In this document: positions 1 to 7,289 of the stretch, piece by piece
Layout: each line of letters opens with the position of its first letter
Numbering within the stretch: position 1 is the first letter of the stretch
Assembly: GCF_009807035.1 (NCBI RefSeq)
Contig: NZ_WUBI01000001.1
Span: 1,736,001-1,800,000 of the forward strand
Direction of reading: 5' to 3'
DNA: 64,000 bases
DNA from: Paenibacillus dendrobii
Lineage (GTDB): Bacteria; Bacillota; Bacilli; Paenibacillales; Paenibacillaceae
Made by a program: the position numbers and the translations under genes
Notes under the pieces: generated by a model
What the model was told of the DNA's origin: nothing
Databases searched by the model: none
Seen by the model: only the letters and a program-made list of their open reading frames with translations

Positions 1-127
1 AAGCTGCGTTTTCTCCGTTTACGATAATGATATGTGGATTATACTTTGATTTCAGAGAAGGCAGCGTATCCTTTAACGCTTTTCTGCCTACACTTCCTAC
101 GATGTCTCCAATAAATAAAACGTTAAT
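1..127 (-). CDS. ymdB: YmdB-family metallophosphoesterase (3' part cut by window edge)
   Basis: Only the N-terminal 42 residues or so are inside the window; they read (M)NVLFIGDIVGSVGRKALKD followed by a segment ending in VNGENA. GDIVG and NGENA match the first metal-binding motifs of the YmdB/TIGR00282 calcineurin-like phosphodiesterases. In B. subtilis YmdB acts on cyclic nucleotides and affects motility and biofilm, and follows rny, as here. The frame has no ATG or GTG near the start. An ATT at 127-125 lies 6 nt after a strong ribosome site (GGAGGGG), while the upstream in-frame TTG at 142 has no ribosome site and sits almost on the predicted transcription start. ATT is therefore my preferred start. 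Confidence 0.85.
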   Translation of the reverse strand, partial: MNVLFIGDIVGSVGRKALKDTLPSLKSKYNPHIIIVNGENAA

Positions 128-152
128 AACGTTCCCCTCCAATGCAGATAAA

Positions 153-182
153 ATAATATTTCGAATATTCACACGAGACCAA
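153..182 (-). promoter_or_regulatory. Candidate sigma-A promoter of ymdB
   Basis: On the minus strand TTGGTC and TATTAT are separated by 18 nt. The predicted transcription start is near 146, which would give ymdB a short leader just long enough for the GGAGGGG ribosome site. Matches are good but not perfect, and no experiment supports it. Confidence 0.45.
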
Positions 183-207
183 GTTATGAGTTTACCCGAT
201 CTAAATA

Positions 208-239
208 TGAAAAGTGGCCCCTAATGCGGCCACTTTTCA
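208..239 (-). terminator. Intrinsic terminator after rny
   Basis: A perfect 12-bp stem (TGAAAAGTGGCC pairing with its complement) with an 8-nt loop begins 8 nt after the rny stop codon and is followed by a T-rich stretch on the minus strand. It separates rny from ymdB, which appears to have its own promoter. Confidence 0.75.
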
Positions 240-246
240 AAGAGCA

Positions 247-1788
247 TTATTTAGCGTATTCAACCGCCCGGGTTTCACGAATAACAGTAACTTTGATATG
301 CCCCGGATAATCCAGTTCATTTTCGATCGTTTTCGTGATATCCCTTGCCAAGCGGAAGGCTTCCGCATCGTCAATCTTTTCAGGCTGCACCATGACGCGA
401 ACTTCGCGTCCGGCTTGAATCGCGAACGATTTTTCTACACCCTCGAAGGACTCAGATATTTCTTCCAGCTTTTCCAGTCGTTTGATATACGTTTCAAGCG
501 TTTCACGACGTGCTCCTGGTCTTGCTGCGGAAAGTGCATCCGCCGCTCCAACCAGCATAGCGATAACTGAAGTTGCTTCAACATCACCGTGGTGCGATGC
601 AATACTGTTGATAACGACCGGATGTTCCTTGTATTTCTTCGCTAGTTCCACGCCGATTTCAACGTGTGATCCTTCCACTTCATGATCCAGCGCTTTTCCG
701 ATGTCATGCAACAAACCGGCACGTTTGGCGAGAACGATGTCTTCTCCAAGCTCTCCGGCCATCAGACCCGTGAGATAAGCAACCTCCATGGAATGCTTCA
801 AAACGTTCTGACCATAGCTGGTACGGAATTTCAAACGGCCCAGGATCTTGATGAGATCCGGATGCAATCCGTGTACTCCCACCTCGAAGGTCGCCTGTTC
901 GCCGTATTCGCGAATACGTTCGTCGACCTCTTTGCGTGATTTTTCCACCATTTCTTCAATCCGAGCTGGATGAATTCGGCCATCTGATACCAGTTTTTCC
1001 AAAGCGGTACGGGCGATTTCCCGGCGGATCGGATCGAATCCTGACAGAATAACTGCTTCAGGAGTATCATCAATAATGAGATCAATACCCGTAAGGGTCT
1101 CCAGTGCACGGATATTACGGCCTTCACGACCGATAATCCGCCCTTTCATTTCCTCATTCGGCAATGTCACTACAGATACCGTAGTCTCAGCCACATGGTC
1201 GGCAGCGCAGCGCTGAATGGCAAGGGTCACGATTTCACGTGCCTTCTTGTCCGCTTCCTCCTTGGCCTGCTGCTCGATGTCCTTGATCATTTGAGCGGTT
1301 TCATGCCGTACTTCCTGTTCCACATTGCTCAGAATGATGCTTCTTGCATCCTCCATCGTCAAATTGGAGATGCGTTCCAATTCAGTGACCTGGCTTTTAT
1401 AAATCAGATCAATCTGCTGTTGTGTCTCTTCAATACGCTTCTCTTTGTTAGCCACTTGTTCTTCTTTGCGTTCCAGCGATTCAATCTTTTTATCCAGCGA
1501 CTCTTCTTTCTGCAACAATCGTCTTTCCTGCCGTTGAATTTCATTCCGACGCTCACGAGTGTCTTTTTCAGCTTCGGTACGGATTTTGTGGATTTCATCC
1601 TTGGCTTCCAGTACCGTTTCCTTTTTCTGTGCTTCAGCTTCTTTCTTCGCATTTTCGACAATATGCAATGCAGCTTGTTCAGCACTAGAAATTTTAGCTT
1701 CTGCAAGAGATTTGCGAATAAAATATCCAATCACGAACCCCAAGAACAATCCGGCAACAACGAGAACGATCGATAGCCATGTAGGCAT
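247..1788 (-). CDS. rny: Ribonuclease Y
   Basis: The 513-residue protein (family about 520) is the membrane-anchored endoribonuclease that starts decay of many mRNAs in Firmicutes. It has one N-terminal transmembrane helix (residues about 3-24), a long charged coiled coil (about 30-200), a KH domain with [15 protein letters not shown], and an HD domain with [12 protein letters not shown] and the downstream SHH segment. The start MPTWLSIVL is chosen because GGGGGGGTG lies 7 nt upstream; the open frame continues further upstream without a ribosome site. The gene has its own promoter and is flanked by recX upstream and ymdB downstream, as is common in Bacilli. Confidence 0.97.
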   Translation of the reverse strand: MPTWLSIVLVVAGLFLGFVIGYFIRKSLAEAKISSAEQAALHIVENAKKEAEAQKKETVLEAKDEIHKIRTEAEKDTRERRNEIQRQERRLLQKEESLDKKIESLERKEEQVANKEKRIEETQQQIDLIYKSQVTELERISNLTMEDARSIILSNVEQEVRHETAQMIKDIEQQAKEEADKKAREIVTLAIQRCAADHVAETTVSVVTLPNEEMKGRIIGREGRNIRALETLTGIDLIIDDTPEAVILSGFDPIRREIARTALEKLVSDGRIHPARIEEMVEKSRKEVDERIREYGEQATFEVGVHGLHPDLIKILGRLKFRTSYGQNVLKHSMEVAYLTGLMAGELGEDIVLAKRAGLLHDIGKALDHEVEGSHVEIGVELAKKYKEHPVVINSIASHHGDVEATSVIAMLVGAADALSAARPGARRETLETYIKRLEKLEEISESFEGVEKSFAIQAGREVRVMVQPEKIDDAEAFRLARDITKTIENELDYPGHIKVTVIRETRAVEYAK

Positions 1789-2001
1789 AATTTCACCCCC
1801 CCGTTGGTTCCTCCAAGGTATTCCTTGGGATTTTTTACAGTTCTGCATTTCAACACGTTCATCATCATACACAAATCGTAAATCAACGATTCTTATCTCC
1901 CGTGAAAAATACGGGCATTATCCATATGAATTGGCGCAACCGAATCTTACAGAAACGAGCCTTTCTTGGAAGGAAAAAGGGTTTCTTTTCGGTACAAGAT
2001 T
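1789..2001 (-). other. Long structured 5' UTR of rny
   Basis: About 213 nt separate the predicted transcription start from the rny start codon. Two simple stem-loops are visible: CCCGT/ACGGG at 1899-1915 and AATCGT/ACGATT at 1874-1891. The UTR could be a site of autoregulation by RNase Y, but that is inference only. Confidence 0.4.
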
Positions 2002-2008
2002 CATATTC

Positions 2009-2038
2009 ATTTTAGTATTTGTGAAAAGATATTGTCAA
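2009..2038 (-). promoter_or_regulatory. sigma-A promoter of rny
   Basis: A perfect -35 box TTGACA and a -10 box TAAAAT are spaced by 18 nt on the minus strand, between the recX stop codon and rny. Confidence 0.7.
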
Positions 2039-2071
2039 GAGAGTGCATTTCATAATATGTTAACTTCTGCC

Positions 2072-2800
2072 TCAATCAAAAGAAAAATGCTCCATATCTT
2101 CTTCCGCTTCGTCGTTTTCCTGGATTAACTGATTAATAACCTTTCTGGTCAGTTCTCCGGAAAACCCTCTTCTCATTAAAAAAGCACCCGTTTTACGCTT
2201 TTTGTCCAATAGCTCTCCGCGCGTCTGGTTCCACTTCTTTCTTCCCACAATCAGACCGCTTTCAAACTCTTGCTCCTGACTCACTTCTGCGAGCGCCTCG
2301 CTGATCAGCGACTTATCTACGCCTTTCTGGCGAAGTTCTTCCCTGACCCATGCTTTGCCCTTCCGCTGGTTTGAAACGCGCTGCTCAGCCCATTGCTTCG
2401 CATACAGCTCGTCATTAATCAATCCCTCGTTCTCTAACCGCTTAAGGGCATGCTCAATAACGTTAGATGTGATTTCTTTCTCACGGAGCCTGTCCGCAAG
2501 TTCCTTCCGCGTACGCTGCTTTCGTTCCAGGTACTTGAGAGCCTGTACATACGCCCTCTGCTTCTCATCGGCAAGAATGATTTCTTCAAGCTCCCTTTTG
2601 GTAAAGGTACTGCCTCTTAGCATCCGATATTTAATCATGACATCTTCATGGATCGACAGTATATACTCACCAAACGAAATTAAATAACGACCTTTCTGCT
2701 TCGGCTGCCGTTCCACAGCGGTAATCTCAAGATCCATGTCATCAGGGAAATGCGTCACATCCGTCATTTCCTGCTGCTTGTTCAAATCTGATTCCTGCAT
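2072..2800 (-). CDS. recX: Regulatory protein RecX
   Basis: This 242-residue protein belongs to the RecX family, which binds RecA filaments and modulates recombination and the SOS response. The middle and C-terminal parts carry RecX-type three-helix repeats (for example YLERKQRTRKELADRLREKE and GLINDELYAKQWAEQR). It lies 81 nt downstream of recA, its functional partner, but after a terminator hairpin, so it is probably expressed at a lower level by read-through. The start MQESDLNKQ follows GGGGGAG by 3-4 nt; the in-frame ATG 18 codons upstream lies inside the recA terminator. An acidic stretch of about 40 residues precedes the RecX core. Confidence 0.93.
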   Translation of the reverse strand: MQESDLNKQQEMTDVTHFPDDMDLEITAVERQPKQKGRYLISFGEYILSIHEDVMIKYRMLRGSTFTKRELEEIILADEKQRAYVQALKYLERKQRTRKELADRLREKEITSNVIEHALKRLENEGLINDELYAKQWAEQRVSNQRKGKAWVREELRQKGVDKSLISEALAEVSQEQEFESGLIVGRKKWNQTRGELLDKKRKTGAFLMRRGFSGELTRKVINQLIQENDEAEEDMEHFSFD

Positions 2801-2832
2801 AGTCTCCCCCTGATATCCAAATAAAAATGAGA

Positions 2833-2865
2833 AAGGCGCCCTGGACAGGTTCACCAGGACGCCTT
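2833..2865 (-). terminator. Intrinsic terminator after recA
   Basis: AAGGCG(T)CCTGG pairs with CCAGG(G)CGCCTT with one mismatch and a 9-nt loop, followed by a T-rich stretch on the minus strand. It lies 16 nt past the recA stop codon and before recX. Confidence 0.7.
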
Positions 2866-2881
2866 CTATTTAGGCTAACGT

Positions 2882-3943
2882 TTATTCAAGCTCCAGCAAT
2901 TCCTGTTCTTCCTTCTCCTCTGCCTCCAGATCGGTGGATGAAGGAGCAGGGACTGTAGTGGTCAGATTGCTTGCTTCCCGAATTTTATTCTCAATCACAT
3001 CGGAAATTTGCGTATTCTCTTTCAAAAACTGCTTGGCATTTTCACGACCCTGACCCAGGCGTTCTCCCTCATAGGAATACCAAGCTCCGCTTTTATTCAC
3101 GATGTCGAGTTCCGTACCAATATCAATAATGCTACCTTGCTTGGAGATGCCTTCACCATACATAATATCAATTTCAGCCTGTTTGAACGGAGGTGCTACC
3201 TTGTTCTTCACGACCTTGATACGCGTACGGTTACCTACAACATCATTGCCCATCTTGATACTCTCTATACGGCGCACATCCAGGCGCACGGAAGAATAGA
3301 ATTTCAAGGCGCGGCCGCCAGGCGTTGTTTCCGGGTTACCGAACATCACGCCCACCTTCTCGCGAAGCTGGTTAATGAAGATGGCAATCGTCTTCGATTT
3401 GGCAATGGCACCGGATAGCTTACGCAAGGCTTGGGACATCAGACGAGCCTGAAGACCCACGTGGGAATCCCCCATTTCGCCTTCGATCTCAGCTTTCGGT
3501 ACGAGAGCCGCTACCGAGTCCACGACAATAATATCAACAGCTCCGCTGCGTACGAGCGCTTCAGCGATTTCCAGCGCTTGTTCACCTGTGTCCGGTTGGG
3601 AAAGAAGCAGCTCATCGATGTTAACGCCGAGCTTGCTTGCATAGAGAGGATCGAGCGCATGCTCCGCATCGATAAATGCAGCTTGTCCACCCGTCTTCTG
3701 AACTTCTGCAATGGCATGGAGAGCCACTGTTGTCTTACCGGATGACTCCGGTCCATATATTTCAACTACGCGGCCTCTTGGAAGACCACCAATACCTAAT
3801 GCTATATCCAAAGCCAAGGAACCACTGGGAACGACTTCCACCTGCATGTGAGTTGACTCACCCAGCTTCATGATTGAACCTTTACCGAATTGTTTCTCTA
3901 TCTGACGAAGCGCGACTTCCAGCGCAGCACGACGATCTGACAA
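2882..3943 (-). CDS. recA: RecA recombinase
   Basis: RecA is the ATP-dependent strand-exchange protein of homologous recombination and the co-protease for LexA. The sequence has Walker A GPESSGKT (residues 64-71), the L1/L2 DNA-binding region with [14 protein letters not shown], the FINQLREK segment and an acidic C-terminal tail ([12 protein letters not shown]). I choose the TTG start giving [10 protein letters not shown] (353 residues), the family's conserved N-terminus, with AAGGA 10 nt upstream. A GTG six codons earlier (3961) is in frame but lacks a ribosome site. A LexA-type box and a clear promoter lie upstream. Confidence 0.97.
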   Translation of the reverse strand: MSDRRAALEVALRQIEKQFGKGSIMKLGESTHMQVEVVPSGSLALDIALGIGGLPRGRVVEIYGPESSGKTTVALHAIAEVQKTGGQAAFIDAEHALDPLYASKLGVNIDELLLSQPDTGEQALEIAEALVRSGAVDIIVVDSVAALVPKAEIEGEMGDSHVGLQARLMSQALRKLSGAIAKSKTIAIFINQLREKVGVMFGNPETTPGGRALKFYSSVRLDVRRIESIKMGNDVVGNRTRIKVVKNKVAPPFKQAEIDIMYGEGISKQGSIIDIGTELDIVNKSGAWYSYEGERLGQGRENAKQFLKENTQISDVIENKIREASNLTTTVPAPSSTDLEAEEKEEQELLELE

Positions 3944-3974
3944 TAAACTCACATCCTTCACCGTTTATACTCAT

Positions 3975-4003
3975 ATCATACCTTGTTTTGGAACGTTTGC
4001 CAA
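3975..4003 (-). promoter_or_regulatory. sigma-A promoter of recA
   Basis: TTGGCA and TATGAT are separated by exactly 17 nt on the minus strand, close to consensus. The predicted transcript begins about 25 nt before the chosen TTG start. Confidence 0.7.
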
Positions 4004-4012
4004 GCATTTTTT

Positions 4013-4026
4013 CGAACATACATTCG
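4013..4026 (-). promoter_or_regulatory. LexA (DinR) box upstream of recA
   Basis: CGAATGTATGTTCG on the minus strand matches the Gram-positive SOS box CGAAC-N4-GTTCG at nine of the ten defined positions. It lies 9 nt upstream of the -35 box, consistent with SOS control of recA. Confidence 0.65.
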
Positions 4027-4083
4027 TTTTTTTATCCCGCACATTCTCCTTCCGGCATTTAGCCGCAGTACCCGGGAACAGAA

Positions 4084-4119
4084 AAGAACCGCAGCAAAAT
4101 TCAAATTTGCACGGTTCTT
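4084..4119 (-). terminator. Intrinsic terminator after cinA
   Basis: AAGAACCG pairs with CGGTTCTT around an inner GCAAA/TTTGC stem, and TTTTCTG follows on the minus strand. It lies 31 nt after the cinA stop codon and before the recA promoter, so recA is transcribed separately. Confidence 0.75.
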
Positions 4120-4150
4120 CCGTATACAATCATTATACCTCTTAGGCGAG

Positions 4151-5437
4151 TTATTGTACAACTTCGTCCGAAGCGGATTCAGGCTGATGCGTGATCAATC
4201 TCAGCCATAAATGGTGAAGGAGCGTCTTGACCGTTCGAATGCGGATGGTTTCACGGTTGCCGCTGAAGCGAAGCTCAAACACGTCCGTTTTCTTGCCGCG
4301 CTCCGCCAGGGCGACATAAACAAGGCCAACAGGTTTGCGTTCGGAATAGCCGGGTCCCGCAACCCCCGTCACCGAGAGGCCGAAGTCGCTGTCAGTGATC
4401 ATTCTGACATGCTCGGCCAATACCTCAGCCACCTCATGGCTGACCGCTCCAGGGGCGTCTTCGCCTTCAAGCAGCGCATGGGGCACGTGAAGAAGCTTCT
4501 CCTTCATTTGATTGGAGTAGCACACGATTCCTCCCTGAAACATCGTTGCGCTTCCGGGAATCGAAGTGATGCTTTCCATGAGCAGCCCGCCTGTGCAGCT
4601 CTCGGCCGCACTGAGGGTAAGTCCGCGGTCGGCCATGATGTCCACGATCATTTTCTCGATGGGAACGTCCGTGCTCGCGTACATATGCTTGGGAAGACGC
4701 TTCTGAATTTGGGCTTCCATTGCTTCGAGCTTCTTCAATGCCTCAAGCTCGCTTTCCGCCTTCGTCGAGATACGGACGGAAACTTCCCCTTCTTTGGCAT
4801 AAGGCGCAATGGTAGGATCGCTCTGGGCTTGAATCAAGTCGAGAAGCTTATCCTCAAGCAGCGATTCACCGATTCCGGCGAACTTCAGCATTTTAGAGTA
4901 TATTGGCATTTCATCGGTCAAGGCATGCTGCAAAAGCCATGGTTTAGCCTGCCCGTCAAACATCGGCTTCATTTCCTTCGGCGGGCCTGGCAGCACAATG
5001 TAGAACTTCTCATCCTGTGCAATCGCAATCCCTACAGCCAAGCCGGTTTCATTGGGAAGCGGCGTGCTTCCGTGGATGACAAGTGCCTGACGGCGGTTGT
5101 TCTCGGTCATGTCGATTCCGCGGTTGACGAAAAACTTCTCCACCTGGTCCATAGCCAAACGGTCTATATGAAGTGAACGGCCCAGAACGGCCGCCAATGC
5201 ATCCTTGGTCAGGTCATCCTGGGTAGGACCAATGCCGCCGGTAAGCAGAAGGATATCCGCCCGCTGGGCGGCATGCTCAATGGCGTGCTGCAGACGCTGC
5301 ATATTATCGCCGACAACGGTTTGATAATAAACGTCGATCCCCATTCCCGCAAGCTCCTGAGACAGATACTGGGCATTTGTATTCAATATTTGTCCGAGCA
5401 GCAGTTCAGTTCCCACTGCAATGATTTCCGCTTTCAT
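4151..5437 (-). CDS. cinA: CinA family protein (NMN amidohydrolase, competence/damage-inducible)
   Basis: This 428-residue protein has the two usual CinA domains. The N-terminal molybdopterin-binding-like domain (about 1-170) includes VGTELLLGQ and LTGGIGPTQDDLTKDA. The C-terminal CinA_C deamidase domain (about 255-415) includes SAAESCTGGLL and VTGVAGPGYSERKPVG. Proteins with this C-terminal domain hydrolyse nicotinamide mononucleotide in pyridine nucleotide recycling; in B. subtilis cinA is late-competence induced and sits directly upstream of recA, as here. AGGAGG lies 6 nt before the ATG. A terminator separates it from recA. Confidence 0.95.
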   Translation of the reverse strand: MKAEIIAVGTELLLGQILNTNAQYLSQELAGMGIDVYYQTVVGDNMQRLQHAIEHAAQRADILLLTGGIGPTQDDLTKDALAAVLGRSLHIDRLAMDQVEKFFVNRGIDMTENNRRQALVIHGSTPLPNETGLAVGIAIAQDEKFYIVLPGPPKEMKPMFDGQAKPWLLQHALTDEMPIYSKMLKFAGIGESLLEDKLLDLIQAQSDPTIAPYAKEGEVSVRISTKAESELEALKKLEAMEAQIQKRLPKHMYASTDVPIEKMIVDIMADRGLTLSAAESCTGGLLMESITSIPGSATMFQGGIVCYSNQMKEKLLHVPHALLEGEDAPGAVSHEVAEVLAEHVRMITDSDFGLSVTGVAGPGYSERKPVGLVYVALAERGKKTDVFELRFSGNRETIRIRTVKTLLHHLWLRLITHQPESASDEVVQ

Positions 5438-5532
5438 CTGTCATCCTCCTACATTATGCGCTTCTGTTGTCTACCTATCATTGACACATTTCAAGCCGGG
5501 TACAACTAAACAGTCGATCATGGAAAGAAAAA

Positions 5533-5553
5533 GCAATAGGGAAGCCCTATTGC
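5533..5553 (-). terminator. Intrinsic terminator after pgsA
   Basis: A 9-bp stem (GCAATAGGG with its complement) with a 3-nt loop, followed by TTTTTC on the minus strand, begins 3 nt after the pgsA stop codon. Confidence 0.75.
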
Positions 5554-5556
5554 CAA

Positions 5557-6144
5557 TTATGCGTTGGTTAGCCGCAGCAAATGTTTGTTTTTCACAAAAT
5601 AATCAATTCCTGAGTAAATCGTAATCAAAGCAGCCGCCCACGTTGCGATCACATCCAGCGGAACTCCAATCAGCTCAAATGGGAAGTTGTTGAGAAGCAT
5701 CAATACAATGGCAATAATTTGAACCACCGTCTTGGCCTTGCCCCACTTGCTTGCCGCAACAACAGAACCGTCCAAAAGCGCAATCTGCCGGAGTCCGGTC
5801 ACTGCAAATTCGCGGCTGATAATGACTACTGCTATCCAGGAATCGCACTTACCCATCTCAACGAGAGATATCAGCACCGCTGCCACAAGCAGCTTATCCG
5901 CCAAAGGATCCAGCAGCTTGCCTAGATTTGTAACCATGTTGTTCTTGCGTGCCAAATAACCGTCTATACCGTCCGTGCTGGCTGCCACAATAAAAATGAA
6001 TGCCGCAATCAATTGATTCAAGGGCAGCTCATAAGAATTCCAGATCAGCGGGTCAGGGTAGAAGCTAAAATCCACCAGGAGAAAAACCATCATGACCGGA
6101 ATCAGGCATATTCTTGCAATGGTAATACGGTTGGGTAAATTCAA
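5557..6144 (-). CDS. pgsA: CDP-diacylglycerol-glycerol-3-phosphate 3-phosphatidyltransferase
   Basis: PgsA makes phosphatidylglycerol phosphate, the first step towards phosphatidylglycerol and cardiolipin. The 195-residue integral membrane protein carries the CDP-alcohol phosphotransferase signature DG-x2-AR-x8-G-x3-D-x3-D, seen as DGYLARKNNMVTNLGKLLD followed by PLAD. Several hydrophobic helices are evident. The start is TTG at 6144, with GGGGAGGG 6 nt upstream; no ATG is available in this part of the frame. The gene has its own promoter and terminator. Confidence 0.96.
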   Translation of the reverse strand: MNLPNRITIARICLIPVMMVFLLVDFSFYPDPLIWNSYELPLNQLIAAFIFIVAASTDGIDGYLARKNNMVTNLGKLLDPLADKLLVAAVLISLVEMGKCDSWIAVVIISREFAVTGLRQIALLDGSVVAASKWGKAKTVVQIIAIVLMLLNNFPFELIGVPLDVIATWAAALITIYSGIDYFVKNKHLLRLTNA

Positions 6145-6251
6145 TGTAGACCCTCCCCGGATAAAACAAACTCGAAGTATAAATCAAGTACCAAAGTACC
6201 GGAAACAAACAAACTATGTAGAAAACGTCTCTCATTACACTTTTCTTCACA

Positions 6252-6281
6252 AGTATAATATAACGTTTTATCACCTGTCAA
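6252..6281 (-). promoter_or_regulatory. sigma-A promoter of pgsA
   Basis: A perfect TTGACA -35 and TATACT -10 are spaced 18 nt apart on the minus strand, giving a leader of about 100 nt before pgsA. Confidence 0.7.
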
Positions 6282-6343
6282 AAACATAAACGAATCAGTT
6301 AAGGAGTTAGTTTCCCTGCTGTATTCCGAGCGTCGGAAAGTGA

Positions 6344-6835
6344 TTATTTAAAGTTCGTGAACTGCAGATCAAGGGTTAAATCCGCCTTCCGCAAAAGCTG
6401 CATAATCGCTTGCAAGTCATTCTTGCTCTTGCCTGTTACCCGGATTTGATCTCCTTGAATCTGGCTCTTGACCTTGAGTTTGGAATCGCGGATCAGCACA
6501 TTGATCTTTTTGGCATTCTCCTGATCGATTCCCTGCTTGAGCGTAATGCGCTGGCGGACCGTTCCCATGGAAGCCGGCTCAATTTTGCTATAATCCACGT
6601 TTTTGAGCGACAGCCCTCTTTTAATCATTTTGGTCTGAAGGATATCAATGACCGATTTCAGCTTGTATTCATCGTCCGATGCGATGACCAGAGCTTCCTT
6701 TTCCAGCTTCAGGCTGCTTTTGCTGCCTTTAAAATCAAAGCGTGTCTCAATCTCCCTCTCTGCTTGATTGATGGCATTGTTCATTTCCTGCAAATCAAAT
6801 TTGGAAACGATATCGAATGAACTTTCTGAACTCAT
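6344..6835 (-). CDS. yajQ: YajQ family nucleotide-binding protein
   Basis: This 163-residue protein is a full-length YajQ (UPF0234) member, with SSFDIVSKFDLQEMNNAINQ at the N-terminus, FDFKGSKSSL in the first half and the C-terminal VTGKSKNDLQAIMQLLR repeat. Family members have two RRM-like folds; a Xanthomonas homologue binds cyclic di-GMP, and others bind nucleic acids or nucleotides, but the role in Firmicutes is unclear. AAAGGACG precedes the ATG by 7 nt. A terminator separates it from the small membrane protein gene upstream, and its own promoter is likely. Confidence 0.93.
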   Translation of the reverse strand: MSSESSFDIVSKFDLQEMNNAINQAEREIETRFDFKGSKSSLKLEKEALVIASDDEYKLKSVIDILQTKMIKRGLSLKNVDYSKIEPASMGTVRQRITLKQGIDQENAKKINVLIRDSKLKVKSQIQGDQIRVTGKSKNDLQAIMQLLRKADLTLDLQFTNFK

Positions 6836-6868
6836 GTAAACACGTCCTTTCTTAAAACATCATGTCAT

Positions 6869-6898
6869 ATTATATGAAAATGTTGCAGACAAGTCTAA
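6869..6898 (-). promoter_or_regulatory. Candidate sigma-A promoter of yajQ
   Basis: A perfect TATAAT -10 is preceded at 18 nt by TTAGAC on the minus strand. The -35 box is weak, but the position between a terminator and the gene fits. Confidence 0.4.
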
Positions 6899-6934
6899 TC
6901 GAAACTTCTCAAAGCGGTGCACACCACACCAAAA

Positions 6935-6975
6935 AGACATTCCCTGGGGCCAGTACCCGCCTTTCAGGAATGCCT
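6935..6975 (-). terminator. Terminator after the 57-residue membrane protein gene
   Basis: AGGCATTCC pairs with GGAATGTCT (one G-T pair) over a 23-nt loop, followed by TTTT on the minus strand. The flanks are T/A-rich on both sides, so it could also work in the other direction. Confidence 0.55.
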
Positions 6976-6997
6976 TTTATGGGCAATAAGCCTCATA

Positions 6998-7171
6998 TCA
7001 GCGGCTTTGGTCGCGGTCGCGCACAGGTTGTCTGAACATGTCCAGTATACCGAGCACAATATGCGCAAGTCCAAAGCCCAATATGCCGTACCCCCATGCA
7101 TTGGGAGTCAGATAATAACCGAGAAGACTGACAATAATACCAAGACCGGTCACAATCCAGCTAACTGTCAT
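6998..7171 (-). CDS. Small membrane protein, 57 residues, unknown function
   Basis: I do not recognise a family. The frame encodes MTVSWIVTGLGIIVSLLGYY, then a Pro-Asn turn, a second hydrophobic stretch (about 28-45), and a basic/acidic tail ending QPVRDRDQSR. Two short transmembrane helices are predicted by eye. GAGGTG lies 8 nt before the ATG, a promoter-like element lies upstream, and a terminator follows. Together these suggest a genuine monocistronic gene. It sits between rodZ and yajQ, so an envelope role is possible but unproven. Confidence 0.7.
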   Translation of the reverse strand: MTVSWIVTGLGIIVSLLGYYLTPNAWGYGILGFGLAHIVLGILDMFRQPVRDRDQSR

Positions 7172-7199
7172 AATCCACGCACCTCATTTCATCTGGAGA

Positions 7200-7225
7200 A
7201 TTATAAAACTGGATACCAAGTGGTA
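7200..7225 (-). promoter_or_regulatory. Promoter-like element with a palindrome upstream of the small membrane protein gene
   Basis: A perfect TATAAT lies at 7200-7205 on the minus strand. A perfect inverted repeat TACCA-N2-TGGTA lies at 7214-7225, just upstream and over the spacer/-35 region; no good -35 hexamer is present. This arrangement suggests a regulated promoter whose regulator occupies the palindrome. Confidence 0.4.
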
Positions 7226-7289
7226 CTAGTCCTATTGTCTCCGTGCATGTGCGGTCTTATTCGCTCCGGTTATGCATTATTAGCCCAAT

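Noticed and set aside
4211..5176. Plus-strand open frame of 321 codons opposite cinA
   Set aside because: CinA is unmistakable on the minus strand; the antisense product has no recognisable domain.
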